Notes under the pieces: model-generated | What the model was told of the DNA's origin: nothing | What the model saw: the letters and a program-made list of their open reading frames with translations, nothing else | The model's database searches: none | Part shown: positions 30,042 through 38,041 of the stretch, one piece after another | Layout: the number at the start of each line of letters is the position of its first letter | How positions within the stretch are numbered: position 1 is the stretch's first letter | Assembly: GCF_019063845.1 (NCBI RefSeq) | Contig: NZ_CP077683.1 | Location: forward strand, 62,001-126,000 | Reading direction: 5' to 3' | DNA: 64,000 nt | Origin: Geomonas subterranea | Lineage (GTDB): Bacteria; Desulfobacterota; Desulfuromonadia; Geobacterales; Geobacteraceae | Program-made: the position numbers and the translations under genes

Positions 30042-30635
30042 TTACTTGGCCTTGATCATCTCGATCTCCAGGTTGATGTCGACGTCCTCGCCCACCGCGA
30101 CGCCCCCGGTTTCCAGGGCGGCGTTATAGACCAGGCCGAAGTCCTTGCGGTTGATCTTGGTGCTGGCCACCACGCCGCTTCTCAGGTTGCCCCACGGGTC
30201 CTTGCTTTCCTTGGCGGGGCCTTCCACGCTCAGCACGACTTCCTTGGTCACGCCGTGCAGGGTCAGGTCGCCCGTGACCTTCAGTTTGCCCTTGCCCGCC
30301 TTGGCGACCTTCTTCGAGGTGAAGGTCATGGTCGGGTACTTGGCGGCGTCGAAGAAGTCGGCGCTTCTCAGGTGCTCGTCACGCTTGGCGACGTTGGTGT
30401 TGACCGAAGCGGTGTCGATGGTGACGCTGACCTTGGACTTGGTGATGTCCTTGTCGTTGATCTCAACGGTCCCCTTGTGCTTCTCGAAGCTCCCTTTGAC
30501 GTTGGAGACCATCAGGTGACGTACCTTGAAGCCGACGTTGGAATGGTCGGGGTCGATGTTCCAGGTGGTGGCGGAGGCGAGGGCGGGAAGTGCCAGTGCC
30601 GCTACTGCTGCTATGGTTGCGATGATTCTTTTCAT
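30042..30635 (-). CDS. yceI: YceI-family periplasmic protein
   Basis: The 197-residue protein has a signal peptide (MKRIIATIAAVAALALPALASA) and the YceI beta-barrel sequence: TWNIDPDHSNVGFKVRHLMVSNVKGSF, LRSADFFDAAKYPTMTF and GDLTLHGVTKEVVL. YceI proteins bind polyisoprenoid or other amphiphilic ligands in the periplasm; the ligand here is unknown. It lies 104 bases downstream of a MarR-type gene on the same strand, and a short sequence is shared by both upstream regions. It is probably controlled by that regulator. Confidence 0.92.
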   Translation of the reverse strand: MKRIIATIAAVAALALPALASATTWNIDPDHSNVGFKVRHLMVSNVKGSFEKHKGTVEINDKDITKSKVSVTIDTASVNTNVAKRDEHLRSADFFDAAKYPTMTFTSKKVAKAGKGKLKVTGDLTLHGVTKEVVLSVEGPAKESKDPWGNLRSGVVASTKINRKDFGLVYNAALETGGVAVGEDVDINLEIEMIKAK

Positions 30636-30690
30636 GGTGTTTCTCCTTTTCCGATCCGTGTGACGGATTTGTTTTAGTTGATGTCTTTTG

Positions 30691-30703
30691 ATGTTAAACT
30701 ATT
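30691..30703. promoter_or_regulatory. ATGTTAAACTATT element upstream of yceI
   Basis: This element differs from ATGTCAAACTATT (31244-31256, upstream of marR) at one base. Both read in the same orientation relative to the gene they precede and overlap a possible -35 region. Candidate MarR operator or shared promoter element. Confidence 0.4.
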
Positions 30704-30739
30704 GTGCCAAAAAAAAGGTGCCGATGGTTTCTCTCGCCG

Positions 30740-31177
30740 TTATCCCTCCCGTAAACCGAGTTTCTTGCAAAGTCTGCCCAGTGTTTCCTGTTCTTCATCG
30801 GTCAGCACCCCCATCTCCGCGATGATGGCCGCTTCGACTTCGGCGAAGGTCGTTTCGATCAAGCCGCGCCCCTTCTCCGTGAGGAGGACGGTGCAGAAGC
30901 GGCGGTCCTCCAGGGAGCGCTCGCGCTGGACCAGCCCCTGCTTCTCCAGGTTGTCGATGACCAGGGTGATGTTGCCGGTACTTTTCAGTATCTTGGAAGC
31001 CACGTCGCGCTGGCACATGGGCCCTTTGTGCAGCAGGGCCTCCAGCACTCCGAACTGGCTGATGGTGAGCCCCGCGTCCGACATCGTGCGCCCCACCCGG
31101 ACGGTCACCGATTCGGAACCGCGCATGAGCTTCGTGTAGGTGTTGAGCGCGCGTTTTGATTTGGCATCCTGCTTCAT
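30740..31177 (-). CDS. MarR-family transcriptional regulator
   Basis: The 145-residue winged-helix protein has the MarR core: LTISQFGVLEALLHKGPMCQRDVASKILKSTGNITLVIDNLEKQGLVQRERSLEDRRFCTVLLTEKG. The wing DRR motif is intact. AGAGG precedes the ATG. It probably represses itself and the downstream yceI gene. Similar MarR-YceI pairs are common, and the effector is often a quinone or other lipophilic molecule; nothing in the sequence identifies it here. Confidence 0.93.
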   Translation of the reverse strand: MKQDAKSKRALNTYTKLMRGSESVTVRVGRTMSDAGLTISQFGVLEALLHKGPMCQRDVASKILKSTGNITLVIDNLEKQGLVQRERSLEDRRFCTVLLTEKGRGLIETTFAEVEAAIIAEMGVLTDEEQETLGRLCKKLGLREG

Positions 31178-31243
31178 GATCTGCCTCTTTGTTGAGGTGC
31201 AACATCGTTTCGAATGATTTAAAGCTACAACTGAAGTAATTAA

Positions 31244-31256
31244 ATGTCAAACTATT
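31244..31256. promoter_or_regulatory. ATGTCAAACTATT element upstream of marR
   Basis: On the minus strand this reads AATAGTTTGACAT and includes a consensus -35 TTGACA, with a weak -10 (TAGCTT) 17 bases on. It matches the element before yceI. Candidate promoter and operator of the marR gene. Confidence 0.4.
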
Positions 31257-31555
31257 TTTTCGGGACGTGTAGTAAAAAATGTAACTCCCCGGAAGGAAAG
31301 GTAAAAAACAAACGGTCCACGCAAAGACGCGGAGCCGTTAAGGCGCAAAGGAAAACCAGGAGGGGGACCGGAACGCCTGCTGGTGGCCGCACCTTTTTGG
31401 TGAGACTTGCCAAGGTCTCCTTTTAATGGAAGAATACGCGGGTGACGCTTGCGCCGGAGGTTGGAAAATCAGGGCGTTACGCGGACGCCAGGGCGCAGGG
31501 AGAAACAACCGGGAAGGAAAAAAATGAGGTCTCAGCCTTTGCGGGAGGTGCGGAA
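31257..31555. other. Intergenic stretch upstream of the NfeD-like gene
   Basis: No gene is supported here. It includes a purine-rich segment with ACGCAAAGACGCGGAGCCGT and GGCGCAAAGG, resembling dispersed intergenic repeats of many bacteria, and the ribosome-binding site GGGAGGTG at 31543-31550 for the next gene. Confidence 0.4.
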
Positions 31556-32854
31556 ATGAAACGGCTGTTCCTGGTACTGCTGGTAATGGTGTTGCCGCTG
31601 TGCCTGAGGGCGCAGGAGCCGCAGGTGGGGGTCATCTCCCTTCGCGGCCCGATCAACCCCGTGAGCGCCGCCTTCCTGAGGGAGAATCTGGAGGCGGCCG
31701 GGAAGCGGGGCGACCGGCTCCTGCTGGTGGAGTTGGACACCCCGGGTGGACTCGACACGGCCATGCGCGAGGCGGTGCAGGCGATCCTCAGCGCGCGGGT
31801 TCCGGTGGCGGTGTACGTCGCCCCTTCCGGGGCACGCGCCGCCTCGGCCGGGGCGGTCATCGGCCTCAGCGCGGATATCCTCGCCATGGCCCCCGGCACC
31901 AACATCGGTGCTGCCCACCCGGTGGGGCTGGGGGAAAAGCCGGACCCGGTCATGGAGGCGAAGCTCGTGAACGACGCCGAGGCCTACGTCGAGGGGATCG
32001 CGGTCAAGCGGGGACGCAACGCAGACGTGGCCCGCAGGATGGTGCGTCAGAGCATCTCCCTTTCCGCCGAGGCGGCGCTCGCGCAGCGGGTGGTCGACCT
32101 GGTGGCGCAGAGCCGGCAGGATCTCCTGTCGAAGCTCGAAGGGCGCAAGGTGCAACGGGAGGGAAAAGAGGTCGTGCTGCACCTTGCCGGGGCGCGGGTG
32201 GTGAGCCACGAGATGGGGACCCGCGACCGGATCCTCGACGCCGTCAGCAACCCCGACGTCGCCTACATGCTGATGCTCCTGGGGATAGCGGGGCTCTTCT
32301 TCGAGCTTTCCAACCCCGGCGTGATCCTGCCGGGGGTGATCGGGGGCATCTCGCTGCTCCTCTCCTTTTTCGCCCTGCAGACCCTGCCGGTGAACTACGC
32401 GGGGATCGCGCTCATCCTGCTGGGGATCGTCCTGTTCATCGCGGAAATCAAGGTGGTTTCCTACGGGATGCTCGCGGTCGGGGGCGTCGTGGCCATGGTG
32501 TTTGGGTCGCTGATCCTCTTCCCGTCGCCCGAACCGTACCTGCGCCTCTCCTGGGAGGTGCTGGCGGCAACGGTCGGGGTGACGGCGCTCTTCTTCACGG
32601 TGGTGGTCGTCAAGGTGGTCCAGGCGCACCGGGAGAGACCGATCACCGGGGTGGAGGGGATGATCGACGCAATAGGGGTGGCCGAGACGGACCTCGCGCC
32701 CGAGGGTAAGGTGCTGCTGCGCGGCGAGTACTGGAACGCCGACAGCGAGGAGCCGGTGCTGAAAGGTGAGAAGGTGCGGGTGGTAGCGGTGACCGGGCTG
32801 CGGCTTACGGTGCAAAAGGCGGGAGAACGGCAGGAGGGGCGGGGCGGATCATGA
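31556..32854 (+). CDS. nfeD: NfeD-like ClpP-class membrane serine protease
   Basis: This 432-residue protein has a signal peptide (MKRLFLVLLVMVLPLCLRA), a ClpP-class protease domain, four or five transmembrane helices and a small C-terminal OB-fold domain. The protease has the substrate loop DTPGGLDTAMREAVQAIL, the nucleophile Ser in GARAASAGAVIGL, and Lys in the GEKPDPVMEAKLVNDA region. The C-terminal OB fold is GVEGMIDAIGVAETDLAPEGKVLLRGEYWNA. It is the long NfeD type that usually acts with a stomatin-like partner, but no stomatin gene is adjacent. The true start follows GGGAGGTG, although the frame is open further upstream. Confidence 0.9.
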   Translation: MKRLFLVLLVMVLPLCLRAQEPQVGVISLRGPINPVSAAFLRENLEAAGKRGDRLLLVELDTPGGLDTAMREAVQAILSARVPVAVYVAPSGARAASAGAVIGLSADILAMAPGTNIGAAHPVGLGEKPDPVMEAKLVNDAEAYVEGIAVKRGRNADVARRMVRQSISLSAEAALAQRVVDLVAQSRQDLLSKLEGRKVQREGKEVVLHLAGARVVSHEMGTRDRILDAVSNPDVAYMLMLLGIAGLFFELSNPGVILPGVIGGISLLLSFFALQTLPVNYAGIALILLGIVLFIAEIKVVSYGMLAVGGVVAMVFGSLILFPSPEPYLRLSWEVLAATVGVTALFFTVVVVKVVQAHRERPITGVEGMIDAIGVAETDLAPEGKVLLRGEYWNADSEEPVLKGEKVRVVAVTGLRLTVQKAGERQEGRGGS

Positions 32855-33153
32855 CCGGGTCGGGCAAAAAAAGGAAGGAGTCCGGGGACCTGCGGCTGGG
32901 GGATGCCCTTTTGGGACTTCCGTGTCTGCAGCGCCAGCGTGCCAACCTGACGGCGGGTGTGCGGCGGGAAACGGGAAGCCACGACGTGGTGGAGTGCCCG
33001 GTCTGCGGCATGGAGGTCCCCGGGTTGTCGTACCGCCGGCAGGGTGCGGACGATCCGGCGCTGATGGAGCGGGTGCGGGAGAGGTTCCCCGGGTGGCAGC
33101 CCGAGGACGGCCTGTGCCGGCCGTGCCTCGAGCGTTTCGGAGCGCTTGGGTAA
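32851..33153 (+). CDS. Small zinc-ribbon-like protein
   Basis: The ATG overlaps the stop of the NfeD-like gene (ATGA), so the two are translationally coupled. The 100-residue product has two Cys pairs (CPVCG at about 50-54 and CRPC at about 90-93) spaced as in a zinc ribbon, with a basic N-terminus and no signal peptide or membrane helix. I do not recognise the family. Its coupling suggests a cytoplasmic accessory role for the membrane protease, but nothing beyond position supports this. Confidence 0.7.
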   Translation: MTGSGKKRKESGDLRLGDALLGLPCLQRQRANLTAGVRRETGSHDVVECPVCGMEVPGLSYRRQGADDPALMERVRERFPGWQPEDGLCRPCLERFGALG

Positions 33154-33154
33154 G

Positions 33155-33649
33155 CTAGTAGTGTTTCGGGATCGGGAGGCACCCTTCATCGTTGAGCGCG
33201 TTCAGGTAGGCGCTACGCAAGCCGACGAAGGCCTGGGTGAGCCGGTCGATGAGGGTGGTGTGGTTGCACCCGATCAGTTCCAGGAGCCCGTTCTGCTTGT
33301 TGGCGATGAGCCTCTCGATGTGCGCCGCCCTGCGGTTGATGTCCACGTGGGTGTGCCCCTGGGCGTGGCTTATCAGGCTCAGCATGGCGTCGGTCACGAA
33401 GACGTCGATGGAGTAGACCGCCGCCACCTGCGGGTGCTCCTTCAACTGGAACACCACGCGGATCTCCGGGTGCGGGAATTCGATCCCGGGAAGGTGCTCC
33501 GGTCCCATGTAGTAGGACGCCGCCACGGGCAGCACTTCTATGAAGCAGTTGAGCAGGGTGGACTCGATATCGATAGGGGTCTGCACCGGAAGTTTCAGCG
33601 CGGCCCGGGAGAACTGTTCGCCATGTTCGAGATAGAGAGAAAGCCGCAT
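33155..33649 (-). CDS. Conserved hypothetical protein
   Basis: The 164-residue acidic-to-neutral protein has no signal peptide or membrane helix. It looks globular (RLSLYLEHGEQFSRAALKLP, IRVVFQLKEHPQVAAVYSIDVFV, ERLIANKQNGLLELIGCNHTTLIDRL). I do not recognise the family. It stands alone and converges with the zinc-ribbon gene, with one base between the ends. Its codon usage resembles its neighbours, so it is probably real. Confidence 0.7.
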   Translation of the reverse strand: MRLSLYLEHGEQFSRAALKLPVQTPIDIESTLLNCFIEVLPVAASYYMGPEHLPGIEFPHPEIRVVFQLKEHPQVAAVYSIDVFVTDAMLSLISHAQGHTHVDINRRAAHIERLIANKQNGLLELIGCNHTTLIDRLTQAFVGLRSAYLNALNDEGCLPIPKHY

Positions 33650-33873
33650 ATGGTCACCTTTAGTACGAGCTGTGGTAGAGGAAAAACTTCCTTGTCACGC
33701 ATAAAAATAATACCGGGCCCCGTCAAAAAGCAAGTGGGGGACAACCAAATATCTTCGCTGGAGTTCACACCCGGTCCGTCCATGGCGGCGGGCGATCGCG
33801 GTTGACATAGCGCGCCGGTCTATGCCATTAATTCCCCATCGTCCTTTCTCCCGCCATCCCCTGCTAAGGTGTC

Positions 33874-35688
33874 TTGCCCTTGCACGTATTCCGTAAAGTT
33901 GAACACATCCAGAAATCCCGCACCGGCGGTGCCGGCCGTGAGCTGTCGCGCCTGCCGCTGGTCGCCGCGCTCCTTTTCCTGTGCCTGACGCTGTTCGCTG
34001 CCGCGGCCGGAGCCGACACCCTGGGGCGGGGCGGTGCCGGCAAAGGGGTGGTCGTGGTGGGGGGCGATTTCAACTACCCCCCCTACGAGTTCGTCGACCA
34101 CGACGGCAAACCCGCCGGCTTCAACGTCGAACTGACCCGCGCCATAGCGGAAGTGATGGGCTTCAAGGTGGAGATTACCCTGGGGCCCTGGGACGGGATG
34201 CGCCGGGCGCTGGAGCAGGGGGACGTGGACATCCTGCAGGGGATGGCCTTCTCCCAGGAGCGCACCAGCGAGGTCGACTTCTCCACGCCGCACGCGCTGT
34301 TGTTCCAGTCCATCTGGATCCGCCGGGACGACCGGCGCATCAGGTCCATCGACGACGTGCGCGGAAAAGAGGTCATCGTGATGAAGAACAGCATCATGCA
34401 TGACTTCATGAAGGGGTTCGACCCCAAGGCGAGGCTCATCCTCACCGACACCCTGGCCGAGGCGCTGAGGCTCTTGAACCAGGGGAGGGGGGACTGCGCC
34501 CTCGTTTCCCGGCTGACCGGAATGTACCTGGAAAAGGAGATGGGGCTCAAGCGGATCGTCCCGGTGGCCGAACCGATCATGACCCAGGCCTACGGTTACG
34601 CCGTAAAGAGGGGGAATGCGGAGGTGCTGGCGCGCTTCAACGAGGGGCTCGCCATCCTGAAGCGCTCCGGGCAGTTCCAGGAGATCCACAACAAGTGGCT
34701 GGGGGTGATGGAGTCCCAGCCGGTGTCCTGGGCGCGGGTGGTGCGGTACGTGACCCTGGTCTCCCTGCCGCTTCTGCTGATCCTCGGGGGGACCGTGGTC
34801 TGGTCCCGGACCCTGCAGAAGCGGGTGGCGCAGCGGACCGAGGAGCTGGCCCGCGAGGTGGCGGAAAAGCAGCAGGCGCTGGAGAAGCTCAGGATGCACC
34901 AGGACCAGCTGGTGCAGGCGGACAAGCTGGCTTCGCTGGGTACCCTGGTGGCAGGCGTCGCCCACGAGATCAACAACCCCAACGGGCTGATCCTTTTGAA
35001 CCTTCCCCGGTTCGAGGAGGTCTTGCGCGGCTCCCAGCCGATTCTGGACGAGTACCGCGAGCAGCACGGCGACTTCAAGCTGGGACGGCACAGCTACGAC
35101 CGCCTGCGGGAGGAGCTGCCGCACATGCTCTCCGAGACCCAGGACGCGGCGAAGAGGATCAAGCGCATCGTCTCCGAACTGAAGGACTTCGCCCGCCGCG
35201 ACAGCGCCGACCTGACCGAGCTTTTGGACCTGAACCTCTGCGCCCAGGCCGCGCTGCGACTGGTCGAGAACACCGTGGTGAAGAATTCGCACCAGGTTGT
35301 CGCCAATTTCGCCGACACCCTCCCCCGCGTCAAGGGGAACAGCCAGCGCATCGAGCAGGTTATCGTGAACCTCCTTTTGAACGCGGCCCAGTCGCTGGAG
35401 GGGAGCGGCAAGAGCATCCAGATCTCGACCCGGCACGACCGCTTCCGGGACCTGGTGCTCCTCACCGTGCGCGACGAGGGGAGGGGGGTGGAGCCCGAGC
35501 ACCTGGCGCGGCTCACCGATCCCTTCTTCACCACCAAGCGCGAAGAGGGTGGGTGCGGTCTCGGGCTTTCCATCTCGGCGGGGATCGTGAAGCAGCACGG
35601 CGGCACGCTGAACTTCGATTCGCACCCCGGCTTTGGCACCACGGTCACCATGGAGCTGCCGGCGCTGCGGGAAAACGCGTCCGTGTAG
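33874..35688 (+). CDS. Sensor kinase with amino-acid-binding-protein sensor domain
   Basis: This 604-residue kinase begins with a signal-anchor helix and a periplasmic domain of the SBP_bac_3 type (VVGGDFNYPPYEFVDHDGKPAGFNVELTRAIAEVMG; GMAFSQERTSEVDFSTP), the fold of polar amino-acid-binding proteins. A helix (YVTLVSLPLLLILGGTVVW), a coiled coil and the kinase core follow, with His in VAGVAHEINNPNG and ATPase motifs DEGRGVEP and GCGLGLSIS. The start TTG at 33874 is weak. It precedes a sigma-54 regulator, its likely partner, and a glutamate-type transporter, so it may sense the transporter's substrate. The stop codon lies inside a dispersed repeat. Confidence 0.88.
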   Translation: MPLHVFRKVEHIQKSRTGGAGRELSRLPLVAALLFLCLTLFAAAAGADTLGRGGAGKGVVVVGGDFNYPPYEFVDHDGKPAGFNVELTRAIAEVMGFKVEITLGPWDGMRRALEQGDVDILQGMAFSQERTSEVDFSTPHALLFQSIWIRRDDRRIRSIDDVRGKEVIVMKNSIMHDFMKGFDPKARLILTDTLAEALRLLNQGRGDCALVSRLTGMYLEKEMGLKRIVPVAEPIMTQAYGYAVKRGNAEVLARFNEGLAILKRSGQFQEIHNKWLGVMESQPVSWARVVRYVTLVSLPLLLILGGTVVWSRTLQKRVAQRTEELAREVAEKQQALEKLRMHQDQLVQADKLASLGTLVAGVAHEINNPNGLILLNLPRFEEVLRGSQPILDEYREQHGDFKLGRHSYDRLREELPHMLSETQDAAKRIKRIVSELKDFARRDSADLTELLDLNLCAQAALRLVENTVVKNSHQVVANFADTLPRVKGNSQRIEQVIVNLLLNAAQSLEGSGKSIQISTRHDRFRDLVLLTVRDEGRGVEPEHLARLTDPFFTTKREEGGCGLGLSISAGIVKQHGGTLNFDSHPGFGTTVTMELPALRENASV

Positions 35689-35955
35689 GGGCGAATGATC
35701 ATTCGCCCGCCTTTGATTAAGAGGGGACAGGCACCTGCGGAGCCAGCCCCAGAGGTCCACGGTTGCACCCCGAAGCGCTGCCGGTAGAGCGTCCCCGCCC
35801 CCGGAGGGGGAGGGACAGGGAAGGGGGATTTTCTTCCTGCCAGCTCCCCCCCTCCCAGCCTCCCCCTCCGGGGGGAGGAGCATGGACTGTAGGGGCGAAT
35901 AAACATTCGCCCGCTTTTGACTAAGGGGACTGGCACCTGCGGAGCCAGTCCCCAA
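35684..35955. repeat. Two copies of a composite intergenic repeat
   Basis: Each copy has the palindrome GGGCGAAT-N4-ATTCGCCC (35689-35708, perfect; 35893-35912), then a CTTTTGA/CTAAG spacer, then a hairpin GGGGACTGGC/GCCAGTCCCC (second copy, about 35925-35954) or its imperfect form (first copy). Between them is a GC-rich block with further inverted sequence. The same palindrome recurs at 37439 and 41677. These look like mobile REP-type elements. Confidence 0.8.
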
Positions 35956-35977
35956 AGACGATGAAGAGGAGTTGCAG

Positions 35978-37402
35978 ATGAGCGAAGCATTGTATCCCGC
36001 CTTCGGTGTGCTGCTGGTGGACGACGAGGCGCCCTGGCTGCGCAGCCTGCGCATGACGCTGGAGGGACCGGGCGCCATCAGCAACATCACCGCGCTCACC
36101 GACAGCCGCCAGGTGATGGGGGTGCTGGACCAGGGGAACATCGGCCTGGTGCTGCTCGACCTGACCATGCCCTACCTCTCGGGGCAGGAGCTTCTGGCGC
36201 GCATCGCCGAGGAGCACCCCGAGGTGACCGTGCTGATCCTCTCCGGCCTGAACCAGATCGAGACGGCGGTCTCCTGCATGCGCCTGGGCGCCTTCGATTA
36301 TCTCGTGAAGACCGACGAGGAGGACCGCATCCTCGATTCGGTGCGGCGCGCCATCCGGATGCAGGAACTGCAGCTGGAAAACAAGGAGATGCGGCGCCGC
36401 TTCCTGAACGACCGCCTGGAGTGCCCCGAGGCCTTCGCACCCCTGGTCACCAACAACAAGGCGATGCGCTCCATCTTCCAGTACATCGAGGCGGTCGCGA
36501 AGAGCACCCAGCCGATCCTGGTCACCGGGGAGAGCGGGGTGGGCAAGGAACTGATCGCCCGTGCCATCCACACCCTGAGCCGCGGCGACGGTCCGCTGGT
36601 CCCGGTGAACGTGGCGGGGCTGGAGGACAACGTCTTCACCGACACCCTCTTCGGACACAAAAAGGGTGCCTTCACCGGCGCCGACGAGAGCCGCAGCGGC
36701 ATGGTGGAGCAGGCCGCCGAGGGGACGCTCTTTCTGGACGAGATCGGGGACCTCTCGCTTCCCTGCCAGGTGAAGCTGTTGCGCCTGTTGCAGGAGGGGG
36801 AGTATTACCCCCTGGGGAGCGACCAGCCCAAGCAGCTCAGGGCGCGCATCGTGGTGGCGACGCACCACGACCTCTCCAGGAAAAAGGACGCCGGCGGCTT
36901 CAGGAAGGACCTCTACTTCCGCCTGCGCGCCCACCACGTCCACATCCCCCCCTTGCGCGAGAGAAAGGATGACATCCCGCTGCTTTTGGACCACTTCCTC
37001 AGGGAGAGCGCGGAGGTCTTCGGCAAGAAGGTGCCCAGCTACCCCAAGGAACTCCTCACGCTTCTGGCCAACTACAGCTTTCCCGGCAACCTGCGTGAAC
37101 TAAGGTCCATGGTCTACGACGCCATGAGCGTGCACTCCTCGCGGATGCTTTCCATGAACAGCTTCAGGCAGGCGATGGAGGTGCAGGGCGAGGTGCCCGC
37201 GGAACAGGCCTCCGCGGGAGAGCAGAACGTGTTTTACTCCTGTCCGGATATCCCGACGTTGAGCGCCGCGGTGGAGCAGTTGGTGGCCGAGGCGATGCGG
37301 CGCTCCGACAACAACCAGAGCATGGCGTCACGGATGCTCGGGATCTCGCAGCCCGCCCTCAGCAAAAGGCTCAAGCTGCAGAGGGACGGCAAGGGGGAAT
37401 AG
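35978..37402 (+). CDS. NtrC-type sigma-54 response regulator
   Basis: 474 residues. A receiver (VLLVDDEAPWL, LVLLDLTMPYLSG, LVKTDEE with Thr after Lys) is followed by an AAA+ domain with GESGVGKE, GAFTGAD and GTLFLDEIGD, and a Fis-type helix-turn-helix (NQSMASRMLGISQPALSKRL). GAGGAG precedes the ATG at 35978. It is closely related in layout to the regulator at 10933. The kinase upstream is its likely partner. A consensus sigma-54 promoter before the downstream amino-acid transporter makes that operon the probable target. Confidence 0.93.
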   Translation: MSEALYPAFGVLLVDDEAPWLRSLRMTLEGPGAISNITALTDSRQVMGVLDQGNIGLVLLDLTMPYLSGQELLARIAEEHPEVTVLILSGLNQIETAVSCMRLGAFDYLVKTDEEDRILDSVRRAIRMQELQLENKEMRRRFLNDRLECPEAFAPLVTNNKAMRSIFQYIEAVAKSTQPILVTGESGVGKELIARAIHTLSRGDGPLVPVNVAGLEDNVFTDTLFGHKKGAFTGADESRSGMVEQAAEGTLFLDEIGDLSLPCQVKLLRLLQEGEYYPLGSDQPKQLRARIVVATHHDLSRKKDAGGFRKDLYFRLRAHHVHIPPLRERKDDIPLLLDHFLRESAEVFGKKVPSYPKELLTLLANYSFPGNLRELRSMVYDAMSVHSSRMLSMNSFRQAMEVQGEVPAEQASAGEQNVFYSCPDIPTLSAAVEQLVAEAMRRSDNNQSMASRMLGISQPALSKRLKLQRDGKGE

Positions 37403-37438
37403 CGGGAGCAGGCGGGGCGGGTGGACGGACGGGTGGAC

Positions 37439-37463
37439 GGGCGAATGATTATTCGCCCCTACA
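37439..37463. repeat. REP-type palindrome GGGCGAATGATTATTCGCCC
   Basis: Third copy of the palindrome seen at 35689 and 35893, here followed by CTACA. It lies just after the sigma-54 regulator gene and reads in the opposite orientation to the first two, judging by the trailing CCTACA. Confidence 0.8.
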
Positions 37464-37698
37464 GGTATTCGTGTCACCATGAGCGCCCGAACGGCGTATT
37501 CCCCCACCCCTACCCCCTCCGCAAGAGGAAGGAACCTGTCAGCGTTTAGCTTCCATCTGCTCAGTTTCGAGGCAGCGCGCTCACTCCCGACGCCCTTTCC
37601 AGCTAGACCCGATCCGCTGTTTTTGACGCTTTTTTGAACAGAATCCGCGTCGGCGCACGCCGGCCTTTCCCGTCACGCGCTGGGCCCCTCGCACGATG

Positions 37699-37807
37699 GG
37701 GTATAACTTTCGTTAAGCCTATAATGAATGTTATACCCGCCCTAAAATCCCCTTTCTCCGTCACTTCCTTCTCCGTCTCAAACAGCTTTCCATTTGTGGT
37801 TATACCC
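37699..37807. promoter_or_regulatory. GGGTATAAC inverted repeat and half-site, candidate enhancer
   Basis: GGGTATAACTTTCGTTA (37699-37715) and TAATGAATGTTATACCC (37722-37738) form arms matching at 15 of 17 positions around a 6-base spacer. A further GTTATACCC is at 37799-37807. They lie about 75 to 185 bases before the sigma-54 promoter, the position of NtrC-type activator sites. The regulator encoded at 35978 is the likely ligand. Confidence 0.6.
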
Positions 37808-37881
37808 CTTTGTTTCTAATCATGTCCTCCCGAACGGCGTATTCGGAAAACAATCCGAGTTGTTAGCTGTTTACGCCTTCT

Positions 37882-37898
37882 TTGGCACCAGCTTTGCT
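37882..37898 (+). promoter_or_regulatory. Sigma-54 promoter of the amino-acid transporter operon
   Basis: TTGGCACCAGCTTTGCT matches TTGGCAC-N5-TTGCT at every conserved base. Transcription would start near 37909, about 130 bases before the ATPase gene. Confidence 0.85.
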
Positions 37899-38041
37899 GT
37901 ATAGAAAGCCAAACTCCGCCCTCACTCCCCCTGCCGGGCAGCAACCGGCGGTTGGCGAGAAGGGGGGGCGGGGAACCTGCCCATATCCTGTGCAGCAGCT
38001 TCGAGTGACTCGATTGGCAACAAATAGAAAAGGAGCAGCAG

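Larger units (their letters stand above)
37464..38041. other. Long intergenic regulatory region before the transporter operon
   Basis: No gene is supported here. It holds the 40-base inverted repeat, half-site and sigma-54 promoter listed separately. It also has a direct repeat CCCGAACGGCGTATTC at 37486-37501 and 37829-37844 of unknown meaning. Confidence 0.55.

Noticed and set aside
31310-31370. A c-di-GMP (GEMM) riboswitch, because of ACGCAAAG
   Set aside because: The two conserved helices and the tetraloop-receptor pattern are not present; it looks like a dispersed repeat.
35925-35954. TGGCAC in the hairpin before the 35978 regulator as a sigma-54 promoter
   Set aside because: The GC of a -12 element is not at the right distance, and the sequence is part of a dispersed repeat hairpin.
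33820-36168. 782-residue minus-strand frame
   Set aside because: Antisense to the 33874 kinase and running through intergenic repeats; no ribosome-binding site or domain.
37634-37819. 61-residue frame in the gap before the transporter
   Set aside because: It contains the inverted-repeat regulatory elements and has no ribosome-binding site.
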